Of a DNA stretch of 64,000 bases, positions 31,359-42,318 are shown piece by piece. A program made the position numbers and the translations under genes. Source of the DNA: an uncultured Flavobacteriales bacterium. GTDB lineage: Bacteria; Bacteroidota; Bacteroidia; Flavobacteriales_D; Crocinitomicaceae. Every line of letters starts with the position of its first letter. Position 1 is the stretch's first letter. The notes below the pieces were generated by a model. It ran no database searches. It was not told the origin of the DNA and saw only the letters and a list, made by a program, of their open reading frames with translations. The stretch covers positions 93,473 through 157,472 of the forward strand of contig CAJXJK010000012.1 in NCBI GenBank assembly GCA_913054135.1. The letters are read 5' to 3'.

Positions 31359-33517
31359 ATAGAGTAAATTTAGATCATATCAACATTCTAGACTATGCCT
31401 TATCTGCAGAGTCAAACAAAGAGAACACAAATTTCGAAACAGCTGAGAAAATTGACATTAAGTCAACCTACAGCAAATTAGATTTAGCAGAGGTAGAACA
31501 TCTTGGTTTTGTGTCAGGATTGGCACCTAATCTTAGAGGACCGTATTCTACTATGTATACAATGCGACCTTGGACGGTAAGGCAATATGCAGGATTCTCG
31601 ACAGCCGAAGAATCAAATGCTTTTTACAGAAGAAATTTGGCGGCAGGTCAAAAAGGACTTTCGGTAGCCTTTGATTTGGCAACACACAGAGGATACGACT
31701 CTGATCACAAAAGAGTGGTTGGTGATGTAGGTAAAGCAGGGGTCGCAATTGATTCTGTTGAGGATATGAAAATCCTATTCGATCAAATTCCGCTTGATAA
31801 AATGTCTGTTTCAATGACAATGAACGGAGCAGTTATTCCGATTATGGCATTTTATATTGTTGCTGCTCAAGAACAAGGTGTATCAAAAGAATTATTGGCA
31901 GGAACTATACAAAACGACATTTTAAAGGAGTTTATGGTGAGGAACACTTACATCTATCCTCCAAAACATTCAATGACCATCATTGCTGATATTTTTAAAT
32001 ACACTTCTCAAAATATGCCCAAGTTTAATTCGATTTCAATATCGGGTTATCACATGCAAGAAGCAGGAGCTACGGCTGATTTAGAACTGGCATACACCCT
32101 TTCAGATGGATTAGAATACATTAAGGCAGGTATTGCTTCAGGAATGAAGATTGATGACTTCGCTCCTAGATTATCTTTCTTTTGGGCAATTGGAATGAAC
32201 CATTTCATGGAGATTGCAAAAATGAGAGCAGCTAGAATGATATGGGCCAAAATGGTTAATGAATTCAATCCTACAAATCCTAAATCATTGGCTTTGAGAA
32301 CTCATTGCCAAACCTCAGGATGGAGTTTAACTGAGCAAGACCCTTACAATAATGTTGCGAGAACTTGTGTTGAAGCTTTAGCAGCAGCTTTAGGCGGAAC
32401 GCAGTCTTTGCATACAAATGCTTTGGACGAAGCGATTGCCCTGCCAACCGATTTCTCAGCAAGAATAGCAAGAAACACTCAAATCTATCTTCAAGAAGAA
32501 ACAGGAATAACTAAAGTGATTGACCCTTGGGCAGGTTCTTATTATGTTGAGAAGCTAACACACGACATTGCTCAAAAAGCGTGGGAACATATTGAAGAAA
32601 TTCAATCGTTAGGCGGAATGGCAGAGGCTATTGAATCTGGAATTCCAAAAATGAGAATTGAAGAGGCAGCTGCTAGAAAACAGGCTAGAATTGATTCAGG
32701 TAAAGACATCATTGTTGGTGTGAACAGATATCAATTAGATAAAGAAACTGAGCTTGATATTCTTGAGGTAGACAACACTAAAGTAAGACTATCTCAAATT
32801 GAAAGATTAGAGAAAATGAAGGCAGATCGAGATGAATCTGTAACCCAAGAAGCTTTGAACGTTTTAAAAGAAGCAGCTTTTAAATGTGCTAAAAATGAAG
32901 ATAGATCAATTGATGAAAATCTATTAGCATTAGCCGTTGATTGCGCTAGAAAACGTGCTTCACTTGGTGAGATTTCAAATGCTATGGAAGCGGCATTCGG
33001 AAGATACCAGGCAACAATTAGATCAATTTCAGGAGTTTATTCAGCTGAAGCTATGGAAGATAAAGACTTTAACGAAGCCAAGGAAAAGGTAAATAAATTT
33101 GCAGAATATGACGGACGAAGACCGCGAATCATGGTTGCAAAAATGGGACAAGACGGTCATGACCGTGGAGCGAAAGTGATAGCAACATCATTTGCTGACA
33201 TTGGGTTTGACGTAGATATTGGTCCTTTATTCCAAACACCTGAAGAGGCCGTGAAACAAGCGATAGAAAATGATGTTCACATTCTTGGTATTAGTTCATT
33301 GGCGGCTGGTCATAAAACATTAATTCCAGCTGTAATTGCGGCATTAAAAAAAGAGGATAGAGAAGATATTATGGTAGTTGCAGGAGGAGTAATTCCTTCA
33401 CAAGACTATGAATTTTTATACACTGCAGGTGTTTTAGGGATTTTTGGTCCCGGAACTAAAATATCGTCTGCAGCTATTGAAATACTTGACATTTTACTAC
33501 AATACTACGAAGATTAA
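31355..33517 (+). CDS. mutB: Methylmalonyl-CoA mutase large (catalytic) subunit (720 aa)
   Basis: Adenosylcobalamin-dependent mutase. The substrate-binding TIM barrel occupies about 40-560 ([59 protein letters not shown]). The C-terminal cobalamin domain has DGHDRG (Asp600, His602, Gly605), where His is the lower axial ligand, then [15 protein letters not shown] and [14 protein letters not shown]. The pair likely serves propionate/odd-chain metabolism. No cobalamin riboswitch was seen upstream. Confidence 0.97.
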   Translation: MNRVNLDHINILDYALSAESNKENTNFETAEKIDIKSTYSKLDLAEVEHLGFVSGLAPNLRGPYSTMYTMRPWTVRQYAGFSTAEESNAFYRRNLAAGQKGLSVAFDLATHRGYDSDHKRVVGDVGKAGVAIDSVEDMKILFDQIPLDKMSVSMTMNGAVIPIMAFYIVAAQEQGVSKELLAGTIQNDILKEFMVRNTYIYPPKHSMTIIADIFKYTSQNMPKFNSISISGYHMQEAGATADLELAYTLSDGLEYIKAGIASGMKIDDFAPRLSFFWAIGMNHFMEIAKMRAARMIWAKMVNEFNPTNPKSLALRTHCQTSGWSLTEQDPYNNVARTCVEALAAALGGTQSLHTNALDEAIALPTDFSARIARNTQIYLQEETGITKVIDPWAGSYYVEKLTHDIAQKAWEHIEEIQSLGGMAEAIESGIPKMRIEEAAARKQARIDSGKDIIVGVNRYQLDKETELDILEVDNTKVRLSQIERLEKMKADRDESVTQEALNVLKEAAFKCAKNEDRSIDENLLALAVDCARKRASLGEISNAMEAAFGRYQATIRSISGVYSAEAMEDKDFNEAKEKVNKFAEYDGRRPRIMVAKMGQDGHDRGAKVIATSFADIGFDVDIGPLFQTPEEAVKQAIENDVHILGISSLAAGHKTLIPAVIAALKKEDREDIMVVAGGVIPSQDYEFLYTAGVLGIFGPGTKISSAAIEILDILLQYYED

Positions 33518-33597
33518 GATTGTTAAATAATTCTTAAATTCGTGATATTGTAACTTTCGGCATCACTTTTGAGTTTAAGAGAGTAAATAATAAAGCC

Positions 33598-34377
33598 ATG
33601 AAACATACAGGTTCTATGAACAATTTAAAAAATATTACGAGTGCAGCTAAAAAGTTAGCTTTCGTTTTCATCCTATTAATAGGATTCGGAGGAAAAGCAA
33701 AAGCGCAACCACCAACATATGATGACTTAATCATTTTATATGCTGACAATGCGTATGACAAGTTGCTGAAGAAAGCTGAAAAGTATACTCAAGGTAAAGA
33801 CAGTAAAAAGGATGCACTTCCATTTTTATACATGGCGAAGTGTAATTTTCAAATGTCTAAAGACCAAAAATGGTTAGAGAAATATCCGAAAGCATTTAAT
33901 GATGCGATCAGATTTGCTGGTAATGTTATCAAGAAAGATAAAGAAGGTGTTATCGTTGAAGAAAACAAAGAGTTCTTTATTGATTTAAAAACTGCAGTAG
34001 TAGAAGATATCAAAAACTTAGTTGAAGAAGGTTCTTACGCTAAGCTAATGGGATACATTGCTAAGCTTCACAGATTCTCTAAAGATGACGTTGGATCTTA
34101 TTTCTTAAGAGCTGCTGCACAGTATCAAGAAAAAGACAAAGGTGGCGCTAAACTATCTCAAAAAGAAGCTTGGGAAAGATTAGAAGCTGTTGAAAGCGTT
34201 GACGGATGGTCTGACATTGATAAAGAAATGTTAAGAGTTGGTGTTATTGAATATTGTAACGCTCAAATTAATGTGATGCGTCAAGAAACTGCTGCTAAAG
34301 ATTTACTTGGAAAAGTAAAACAATGGTTAGAAGATGACGAAGACTTTATGGCTTATTACGATAGAATCGTGAACTAA
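33598..34377 (+). CDS. Exported helical repeat protein, unknown function (259 aa)
   Basis: Signal peptide (KKLAFVFILLIGFGGKAKAQ) after about 18 residues. A short alternative start at the second Met is possible. The mature protein is all-helical, with TPR-like stretches (YDDLIILYADNAYDKLLKKAEKY, ALPFLYMAKCNFQMS, FLRAAAQYQEKD). No specific family recognised; it probably forms a periplasmic protein-binding scaffold. A near-consensus box TAACTTTC lies about 42 bases upstream. Monocistronic, closed by a strong terminator. Confidence 0.7.
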   Translation: MKHTGSMNNLKNITSAAKKLAFVFILLIGFGGKAKAQPPTYDDLIILYADNAYDKLLKKAEKYTQGKDSKKDALPFLYMAKCNFQMSKDQKWLEKYPKAFNDAIRFAGNVIKKDKEGVIVEENKEFFIDLKTAVVEDIKNLVEEGSYAKLMGYIAKLHRFSKDDVGSYFLRAAAQYQEKDKGGAKLSQKEAWERLEAVESVDGWSDIDKEMLRVGVIEYCNAQINVMRQETAAKDLLGKVKQWLEDDEDFMAYYDRIVN

Positions 34378-34398
34378 GATGGATTTATAAAAATACTG

Positions 34399-34431
34399 AC
34401 CCTGACATCCTTTGGATCGTCAGGGTTTTTT
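34399..34431 (+). terminator. Bidirectional terminator between the TPR-like gene and bioA
   Basis: ACCCTGAC / GTCAGGGT stem with inner ATCC/GGAT pairs, followed by T on the plus strand; the minus strand also has T after the hairpin. The T run overlaps the bioA stop codon region. Confidence 0.9.
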
Positions 34432-35710
34432 ATGCTCTGAAGTATTCGTCTAAAAATTTCAGAATGTGAGAATAAACATGTTCCAGTTCTTCTTCGTTAA
34501 TCACATAAGGCGGGTTGAAGAAGATGACATTCCCTAAGGGCCTTAGTAATATTTCATTGGCCAAAAAGTAATTATAAGCTTCTGTTCTAATTGGTGAGAA
34601 ATAAGAACTCTCATCCCCCATTTCAATTTCTAAACTTAATATGGTGCCTTGCTGTCTAGCTGACTTAAAGCGTTTATCTCCTTTGATCTTCTCTAAAAAG
34701 TTAGCGTGAGATGAAACGATTTTCTCAATACCCTTTTGAGTATTCTCTTTCTCAAATAAATCTAGCGAAGCACATACCGCAGAGCAGGCAATAGGATTTG
34801 CTGTAAACGAATGTCCATGTAATAACGCCGTTCCAATTTCATCTGATAGAAAGGCATCAAACACTTTTTGTGTTGTCGCAGTGAGGCCCATAGCCATTAC
34901 ACCACCTGTTAAACCCTTAGACATACAAACGAAATCAACTTCTTCTTGAATATGGTCAATTGCAAACATTTTACCCGAACGATAAAATCCAGTCATCACC
35001 TCATCTGCTATTGTCATTACTTCATGCTCTTTGGCTATTGAAACAAGTTCATTCAACCAATCCGCTTCATATATTCTCATTCCAGCCGCTCCTTGAACCA
35101 AGGGCTCAAAGATGAAGCCAGCAAAGTCTCCTGAAGACAGTAACTCTTTCGCTTTAACGAGTACTTCATTAATATTCTCTTTTGTTGGAAAAGGAATAAA
35201 ATCGACATCAAAAAACAAATGCTCGAAAGGCCTATTAAAGTAGCCTCTTTGGCCAACACTCATTGCCCCAAAGGTGTCGCCGTGATAAGAACCTTCAATT
35301 GCTAGAAAACGTTTCTTCTTGATTCCTTTGTTGTGCCAATACTGATAAACCATTTTAATCGCCACCTCAACGGCAGTTGATCCATTATCAGAAAAGAATA
35401 CTTTGGCAAAGTTTTCAGGTAAAACATTTGTTATCCTCTCTCCTACCTCAGCAGCTTTAGGATGAGTTGCCCCTGCAAATATGGAATGATCAAGAATGCT
35501 AAGTTGATTTGAAATCTGCTCAACCATGTAAGGATGTGCATGACCGTGAATAATCGTCCACCAAGAAGAATTAGCATCAATATACTTCTTCCCTTCCTCG
35601 TCAAATAACCAAACTCCTTCTCCCTTCACTATCGGAATTGGTTCAGGTGACGTTTGTGCTTGAGTAAAAGGATGCCAAACGTATTGCTTGTCTTTTTCTG
35701 AAAGTGTCAT
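34430..35710 (-). CDS. bioA: Adenosylmethionine-8-amino-7-oxononanoate aminotransferase
   Basis: Biotin pathway aminotransferase using SAM as amino donor. PLP-fold class III landmarks: YVWHPFTQAQTSPEPIPIV at the start, ANSSWWTIIHGHAHP, EGSYHGDTFGAMSVGQRG, VQGAAGMRI, ADEVMTGFYRSGKMFA, and the PLP lysine in SKGLTGGVM. The ATG at 35710 is preferred over a TTG one codon earlier. Other biotin genes except birA are absent from the window. It follows bshB1 by 5 bases. Confidence 0.95.
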   Translation of the reverse strand: MTLSEKDKQYVWHPFTQAQTSPEPIPIVKGEGVWLFDEEGKKYIDANSSWWTIIHGHAHPYMVEQISNQLSILDHSIFAGATHPKAAEVGERITNVLPENFAKVFFSDNGSTAVEVAIKMVYQYWHNKGIKKKRFLAIEGSYHGDTFGAMSVGQRGYFNRPFEHLFFDVDFIPFPTKENINEVLVKAKELLSSGDFAGFIFEPLVQGAAGMRIYEADWLNELVSIAKEHEVMTIADEVMTGFYRSGKMFAIDHIQEEVDFVCMSKGLTGGVMAMGLTATTQKVFDAFLSDEIGTALLHGHSFTANPIACSAVCASLDLFEKENTQKGIEKIVSSHANFLEKIKGDKRFKSARQQGTILSLEIEMGDESSYFSPIRTEAYNYFLANEILLRPLGNVIFFNPPYVINEEELEHVYSHILKFLDEYFRA

Positions 35711-35715
35711 CAAAT

Positions 35716-36432
35716 TTAAATGAGGTCGGTGATATCTTTAACTCCTGCAGGTCTCGTCAATACAAACCCTTCTCCGTACTCAGCTCCAATGTATCTACCG
35801 TAATCGGCCCATCTCCCTTTCAAGAAATCGAAAAAATTCTCTCCCGAAATTGGTGTTTTCACGTTTGGATTGGACGGATCGAAAAACTGTGTTTTGAATG
35901 CCTTTATAGTTTCAATTTTTTGATCAACCACTTCTGAAATATCAATTATAAAATCTGGCTTCATGTAATAATCTTGGATGTAATGATAAACCGCCTTTGG
36001 TCTCCATTTATCTTGATTAGCGCCGGCAACAGTGGTTTCAATCTTTGATAATCCAGCTAAAAAACAAGCCTCTTTGGCAATTGTCGCTCCTTTTCCGTGA
36101 TCAGGATGTCTATCTGATATCGCATTAATTAGAACTACATCTGGCTGATACTTTCTTATTTGCTCAATGATTTTGATTTGATTCTCTTTCGAGTTTTGAA
36201 AAAAACCATCAGGCATTGCCAGATTCTCTCTAGCATCCAGACCAATGATTTTAGCCGCCTCAGCAGCTTCAACTTTCCTAGTTTCTGCAGTACCGTTAGT
36301 ACCTAATTCACCTTGAGTCAAATCAACGATACCTATTTTCTTTCCTTGTTTCTTGGCCATCAATAATGTACCAACACAAGATAATTCTGCGTCATCAGGG
36401 TGAGCTGCTATAGCTAAAATATCCAATTTCAT
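35716..36432 (-). CDS. bshB1: Bacillithiol biosynthesis deacetylase BshB1
   Basis: PIG-L/LmbE-type zinc deacetylase that converts GlcNAc-malate to GlcN-malate on the way to bacillithiol. Zinc-binding AAHPDDAEL (9-17) and the second motif DRHPDHGKG are present, with DLTQGELGTNGT and FFQNSKENQIKIIE typical for BshB1. 238 aa. It implies the cell uses bacillithiol as its low-molecular-weight thiol, as many Bacteroidota do. bshA and bshC are not in the window. Confidence 0.93.
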   Translation of the reverse strand: MKLDILAIAAHPDDAELSCVGTLLMAKKQGKKIGIVDLTQGELGTNGTAETRKVEAAEAAKIIGLDARENLAMPDGFFQNSKENQIKIIEQIRKYQPDVVLINAISDRHPDHGKGATIAKEACFLAGLSKIETTVAGANQDKWRPKAVYHYIQDYYMKPDFIIDISEVVDQKIETIKAFKTQFFDPSNPNVKTPISGENFFDFLKGRWADYGRYIGAEYGEGFVLTRPAGVKDITDLI

Positions 36433-36452
36433 AATTTCCTATTCTTCAAGAA

Positions 36453-36971
36453 TTACCAGCCTTTGTAGTCATTAATCTCTTGAATGATTTTCTTCAAAGA
36501 GCCATCTAAATAAGATGGATCAATGGCAACCGGTGTGTCATACATTCTAATGTTCTGCCTTAGTAGACGGCTAATTGCCGAATTCTTTGCTTGACGTAAA
36601 AATTTTTCGTTTTTCTTAACCACTATCAAAAGCAATCCGGTTCTTACCGACTCTTCCTCTTTAATCTCTACAATATCTGACCATTTAATTTGTCCTAGAC
36701 CAATGTGAGAAGATGAATCATTGATTCCCGTTCTATTTATGATTAAACCAGCTGAACCATCATTCATTTTCTTGGCCTTTGCGCCGGCAGCTATCACAAA
36801 AAACAAAGGAATTATTACTCCAATACCTTGAAAAACTATTGGTGTAATGAAATCTTGCTTTTCAGCATATCCAAAAGTGATTAAGAAAACTACAATTGCC
36901 AAAACACTGTAAATAATAGCCTGAATTCTCAGCTTACTTTTCTTAATTGGTATGACAATTTCTGCACTCAT
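36453..36971 (-). CDS. STM3941-like membrane protein with PH-like domain (172 aa)
   Basis: Two transmembrane helices near the N-terminus (IQAIIYSVLAIVVFLITFGY and a second at about 40-63) are followed by a soluble PH-like region (GLIINRTGINDSSSHIGLGQIKWSDIVEIKEEE, then LLLIVVKKNEKFL). The W-S/W-E-DI pattern resembles the STM3941 family. Function unknown. It shares one base (TAATG) with the upstream glycosyltransferase gene. Confidence 0.65.
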   Translation of the reverse strand: MSAEIVIPIKKSKLRIQAIIYSVLAIVVFLITFGYAEKQDFITPIVFQGIGVIIPLFFVIAAGAKAKKMNDGSAGLIINRTGINDSSSHIGLGQIKWSDIVEIKEEESVRTGLLLIVVKKNEKFLRQAKNSAISRLLRQNIRMYDTPVAIDPSYLDGSLKKIIQEINDYKGW

Positions 36972-38335
36972 TAGTTCTGAAAAAATTCTTTTATCTGAAT
37001 ACCAAAATTACTCTTTTTAGTGCTTTTAATGATCTCAAAAATCATAATACTCATCACAATCACATACTCAATGGTGATATAAAGCATATTTTCTTCAAAT
37101 GCCAGATTAGAATACGCATAGTAACTCAACATTACTACGAATGACCAAATTAAGCCAAACTTATATTGCGTGAAAACTGAGCAAATTAATACGAGTGAGA
37201 TATACCAAGGATGCACTGTTGTTGAGAAAAGATAGTATATCACCAAGGCGAAAAGCATTCCGCCAAAGATGTGTTTATCTTCTCTCACAGCTCTAAACAC
37301 AGCTAACAACATTATGAGAACAAAGGCAATCTTTGATAAAAAGGGTCCGTCTTCAATCACATTATCATAGCCTAAAGTGGCAAAGCTGTACTCTCTGAAT
37401 AGGTTAAAAATACTTGCGTTGAATTCAAAGCTTTTAAAGTATAGATCAAGTGATGATTGGATGTTATTATAAAACTCTTCGTTTATCAAGATCATTCCCA
37501 GGCCAATTACCACAAATGCTGTTAAGGCAGTAAAACCAATTGCATTTCTCCAATTTAACTTCTTGAAAAGAAAGGGAATAAATATTAAAGGAATAAGTTT
37601 AATTTGAATAGCTAGAGCAAAGAACAGAGCTGCGGGCATCCATTTATTTTTCATGATGTAATAAACTGCCCCAAGGATGAAAAATATCATAATTCCTTCA
37701 AAATGAAGATTCCCTGTAAATTCTAAAATCACAAAAGGATTCAAGGCATACAGCCAAATCATGTGAGAAGGTTTCTTGAGATGCTCTAAAATCTTTTTAC
37801 CAAAGTAAATCGCACCAACATCTCCCAAGATCATCATTATTTTGAATGTGATGACATTTGCTTGGATTGATTCAAACAAACCGGCAGGAATTACAAATAA
37901 AAATTGATTGAATACCGGATAACAAGAGTAATTGGACTGTGACAACTCTCCCATCCCTCTCCATAACATTTTCATGTATTGACTTGAATAAAAGGGATCT
38001 TGACTCACTAAATCATTTGGGATATGTGCATAAGGATTAACTCCTTTTGTGATCAATTCGCCATCCCAAATAAATCTATAAAAGTCGTTTGAAAGCTCTG
38101 GTACCGCAAAGAGCAAAATAAGCCTCACGATAATAGCAATGGCCAAAAAAGTTTTGAAACTCCAATTTTGCCTGTTCAGCCACAAAATATAAAAGGCCGT
38201 AAAAGCAGCCAAATAGAGCGCTATGAATTGATTAAAAGACTCTCTGGGAGTTTCGTAACCAATAAAATAAATTAATATTAAATATGCCAAGCCGACAACC
38301 GCCGCCAATAGTGAGTATTTAGATAAATCTTTCAA
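36971..38335 (-). CDS. GT-C polyprenol-linked mannosyltransferase-like membrane protein (454 aa)
   Basis: About eleven transmembrane segments. The first extracytoplasmic loop carries SNDFYRFIWDGELITKGVNPYAHIP, with the Asp typical of GT-C catalytic loops, and PVFNQFLFVIPAG follows. This pattern matches the GT87/MptB-like group that uses polyprenyl-phosphate sugars. The sugar and acceptor are unknown. The C-terminal STTVHPWYISLVLI motif is also common in these enzymes. Cotranscribed with the downstream STM3941-like protein. Confidence 0.75.
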   Translation of the reverse strand: MKDLSKYSLLAAVVGLAYLILIYFIGYETPRESFNQFIALYLAAFTAFYILWLNRQNWSFKTFLAIAIIVRLILLFAVPELSNDFYRFIWDGELITKGVNPYAHIPNDLVSQDPFYSSQYMKMLWRGMGELSQSNYSCYPVFNQFLFVIPAGLFESIQANVITFKIMMILGDVGAIYFGKKILEHLKKPSHMIWLYALNPFVILEFTGNLHFEGIMIFFILGAVYYIMKNKWMPAALFFALAIQIKLIPLIFIPFLFKKLNWRNAIGFTALTAFVVIGLGMILINEEFYNNIQSSLDLYFKSFEFNASIFNLFREYSFATLGYDNVIEDGPFLSKIAFVLIMLLAVFRAVREDKHIFGGMLFALVIYYLFSTTVHPWYISLVLICSVFTQYKFGLIWSFVVMLSYYAYSNLAFEENMLYITIEYVIVMSIMIFEIIKSTKKSNFGIQIKEFFQN

Positions 38336-38395
38336 TATACTTTGTTAAAGAAGGCATAAAATTCATCAATTTATCTCAATTTGAGCAAAAAAAAT

Positions 38396-38403
38396 TATTT
38401 TTG
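38396..38403 (+). promoter_or_regulatory. -7 box TATTTTTG for the YfgM-like gene
   Basis: Exact TAnnTTTG, 20 bases before the ATG at 38424; probable promoter for the YfgM-like gene and ribH. Confidence 0.5.
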
Positions 38404-38423
38404 CACTCACTATTCGAATTATA

Positions 38424-39089
38424 ATGGCGAAAAACGACAACATAAAAACAGAAGCGAAGGACGAATTAACTGGTACTGAGAGCTTTTTTGATAAATATAA
38501 AAACTACTTCTTTATCGGAGGTGGTGCAATTGTAGTTATCGTACTAGGAATTTTTGGTTACCAAAAGTTTGTTTCTGAACCTAAAGCGATTGAATCTCAA
38601 GAGGTTTATTGGAATGCATTCTATGATTACCAAGAAGGTGATACTACAGGTGCTGCATATGACGGAACTGAGAACTATGACGGTTTTGAATCTATAGCTG
38701 AAGACTATGACGGAACGCCAGGTGGTGAAATTGCTAACTACGGTATGGCAACTCACTTAATGGAAGATGGAGACTGGGATGGAGCTTTAGAATACTTAGA
38801 TAACTGTGATTTCGAAGATGTAATGTTAGGAACATTAGTACTTGGAATGAAAGGTGATTGCTATGTTGAAAAAGGTGAACTAGATCAAGCAGTTGAATAT
38901 TTTGAAGAAGCTGCTGAGAGAGAAGCAAATGAATTTACTACTCCAATGTTCTTAAAGAAAGCTGGTTTAGTTTATGAAGAGCAAGATAATTATGAAGCTG
39001 CAACAAAATCTTACGAGAAGATCAAGAAAGAATGGTCGGCAAGTAAAGAAGCTGCAGATATTGACAAATACCTTGCAAGAGTTCAATAA
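38424..39089 (+). CDS. YfgM-like inner-membrane TPR protein (221 aa)
   Basis: One N-terminal transmembrane helix (YFFIGGGAIVVIVLGIFGYQKF, about 29-50) anchors a periplasmic tetratricopeptide region with GALEYLDNCDFEDVMLGTLVLGMKGDCYVEKGELDQAVEYFEEAA and a final YEEQDNYEAATKSYEKIK. The layout matches YfgM, which associates with SecYEG and periplasmic chaperones. Very acidic middle part. ribH begins 5 bases after the stop. Confidence 0.8.
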   Translation: MAKNDNIKTEAKDELTGTESFFDKYKNYFFIGGGAIVVIVLGIFGYQKFVSEPKAIESQEVYWNAFYDYQEGDTTGAAYDGTENYDGFESIAEDYDGTPGGEIANYGMATHLMEDGDWDGALEYLDNCDFEDVMLGTLVLGMKGDCYVEKGELDQAVEYFEEAAEREANEFTTPMFLKKAGLVYEEQDNYEAATKSYEKIKKEWSASKEAADIDKYLARVQ

Positions 39090-39094
39090 GAACT

Positions 39095-39589
39095 ATGGCT
39101 ACAGTAGATAACAATCTTTCAGAATACGATAAGGATAAAATTCCAAATGGTGCCGATTTTAAAATCGGCATTGTTGTTTCTGAATGGAATGATGATATCA
39201 CATTCAATCTTTTAAAGGGAGCGCGTCAAGCTCTTGAAGAAAATGGTGTTAAGCCAGAAAACATTGTTGTTAAATATATTCCAGGTACGTTCGAACTTCC
39301 TTTAGCTTGTCAATTTATGCTTGAAGCTGATGATGCTATTGATGGTGTTGTCGCTATTGGATGTGTGATTCAAGGAGAAACAAAGCATTTTGATTTTGTT
39401 TGTCAAGGAGCTACACAAGGAATAATGGCTGTTCAAATGGAGTACAATACTCCAATTTCATTTTGTGTGCTAACTGATAACAACCGTCAACAATCAATTG
39501 ATAGATCAGGCGGTAAACATGGTAACAAAGGCATTGAATGCGCAGTTGCATGTTTAAAAATGATCGGACTTCAAGAAGAACTTTCTTAA
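39095..39589 (+). CDS. ribH: 6,7-dimethyl-8-ribityllumazine synthase
   Basis: Penultimate step of riboflavin synthesis, condensing the ribityl-aminopyrimidine with dihydroxybutanone phosphate. Motifs: FKIGIVVSEWNDDITFNLLKGAR, VKYIPGTFELPLACQFM, VVAIGCVIQGETKHFDFVC and SFCVLTDNNRQQSIDRSGG (catalytic His in TKHFDF). 164 aa, normal. Its 3' end overlaps the convergent gene at 39586 by 4 bases. No FMN riboswitch seen. Confidence 0.96.
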   Translation: MATVDNNLSEYDKDKIPNGADFKIGIVVSEWNDDITFNLLKGARQALEENGVKPENIVVKYIPGTFELPLACQFMLEADDAIDGVVAIGCVIQGETKHFDFVCQGATQGIMAVQMEYNTPISFCVLTDNNRQQSIDRSGGKHGNKGIECAVACLKMIGLQEELS

Positions 39590-39882
39590 GATACAGCTAC
39601 TAAGCTGTAAATCCACCAAACAAGAAGTAAGGCCGTAATTGATACGCCTACTATTAAGTGAACCCTAGCGGCTTCATAATAACCTGTGAATTTAAAAATC
39701 AGACCCACTATGATGTTTAGTAGTGGAAAGGCGATTACCGTATAGGCAAATGCTGCTAAACCAGCCAAAATGATATTAGAATTAGAAATTCCGATATAAA
39801 GGATTGTACATAGAAGGAAGATTATTCCAAATCCAATCATCAACATATTGCCAGTTGGCTGCTTAATATCTTTATTTCTCAT
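39586..39882 (-). CDS. Small three-helix membrane protein (98 aa)
   Basis: Three hydrophobic segments (NMLMIGFGIIFLLCTILYIGI, IILAGLAAFAYTVIAFPLLNIIVGLIF and the C-terminal VHLIVGVSITALLLVWWIYSLVAV) with the FKFTGYYEAARVHL loop. No family with function recognised. It overlaps the YcxB-like gene start by 11 bases, so it is the second gene of that operon. Confidence 0.7.
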   Translation of the reverse strand: MRNKDIKQPTGNMLMIGFGIIFLLCTILYIGISNSNIILAGLAAFAYTVIAFPLLNIIVGLIFKFTGYYEAARVHLIVGVSITALLLVWWIYSLVAVS

Positions 39883-40399
39883 CTATAGCCTTCATTATGT
39901 TATCTTCTATCACCTGTTCAAATGATGCCGCATCTTTCAAAGCGTTTTTAGGCAGAATGATAGCAGTCGTATCTGTGTTATAGATGAAAATATAATTCTC
40001 ATTTGTTTCCAACTTCACAATATCTTCCCATTTCACATACTGCTCTGACATCTTTGTAGTCAAAGTAACTCCGCCCAATGAAACATCAATTTTATGCTCT
40101 CCTAAAAAACTTTGATTCTGCTTTTCATCAATGAATTTATCAATTCCTTTGATCACTTTTTTATCTCTAAATCCAGGATACCATAAAATCCAAATAGTTC
40201 CGATTACCAAAGAAACGATTGCGGGTACAATCCACCTTCCTTCTGAAACGCCATAAAATATGGTTAATCCAATAAGCATTACTGGCACTGACCTAATTGC
40301 TTTTGATCTGTTTTTGTGGTGAGTAGGAGAATTTGCAATGTGATGCAAATTAAAAGCCATCCAGTCTTCTTTGTGAAATTGATAAGTTACTTCTTGCAT
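39872..40399 (-). CDS. YcxB-like membrane protein with PH-like domain (175 aa)
   Basis: N-terminus EVTYQFHKEDWMAFNLHHIANSP matches the start of YcxB-like proteins. Two transmembrane helices (VMLIGLTIFYGVSEG and VPAIVSLVIGTIWILWY) precede a soluble domain, EHKIDVSLGGVTLTTKMSEQYVKWEDIVKLETNENYIFIY and IILPKNAL, diagnostic of the family. The start at 40399 is preferred for that reason; 40465 would add 22 residues. Function unknown. Confidence 0.75.
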   Translation of the reverse strand: MQEVTYQFHKEDWMAFNLHHIANSPTHHKNRSKAIRSVPVMLIGLTIFYGVSEGRWIVPAIVSLVIGTIWILWYPGFRDKKVIKGIDKFIDEKQNQSFLGEHKIDVSLGGVTLTTKMSEQYVKWEDIVKLETNENYIFIYNTDTTAIILPKNALKDAASFEQVIEDNIMKAIDEK

Positions 40400-40493
40400 A
40401 ATTTGAAGAGCGAATTTACACTTATGAACATCCGATTCCAATTTTGTTAAAGATTTCTTCTTCATTTACTAGATAAATGGACAACTTTTACAC

Positions 40494-40501
40494 TACCTTT
40501 G
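40494..40501 (+). promoter_or_regulatory. -7 box TACCTTTG for pyrG
   Basis: Exact TAnnTTTG, 25 bases before the pyrG ATG. Confidence 0.5.
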
Positions 40502-40511
40502 CTTCCCGTAG

Positions 40512-42167
<1,656 letters not shown>

Positions 42168-42262
42168 AGCGTCAACAGAGCTTTTCAGAATGTAATTAAA
42201 GATCTAGTGGATAAAATACAATATTCTATCCCATCAATCGACTCCTAATTAAATAAGTTCAC

Positions 42263-42270
42263 TAATTTTG
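42263..42270 (+). promoter_or_regulatory. -7 box TAATTTTG for yidC
   Basis: Exact TAnnTTTG 48 bases upstream of the yidC ATG, giving a leader of roughly 40 bases. No other feature seen in the pyrG-yidC gap. Confidence 0.5.
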
Positions 42271-42318
42271 CAGCCTGTTTCACCACCGAAGCTTTGCAGA
42301 GGTGTAATTCAAAACTGA

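Noticed and set aside
35702..35722. TAAATTTG on the minus strand directly before bioA as a promoter
   Set aside because: It touches the ATG with no space for a transcription start and lies at the end of bshB1, 5 bases away, so cotranscription is simpler.
42168..42318. Hidden short gene between pyrG and yidC
   Set aside because: No reading frame with a plausible start and protein-like composition; only a promoter box is seen.
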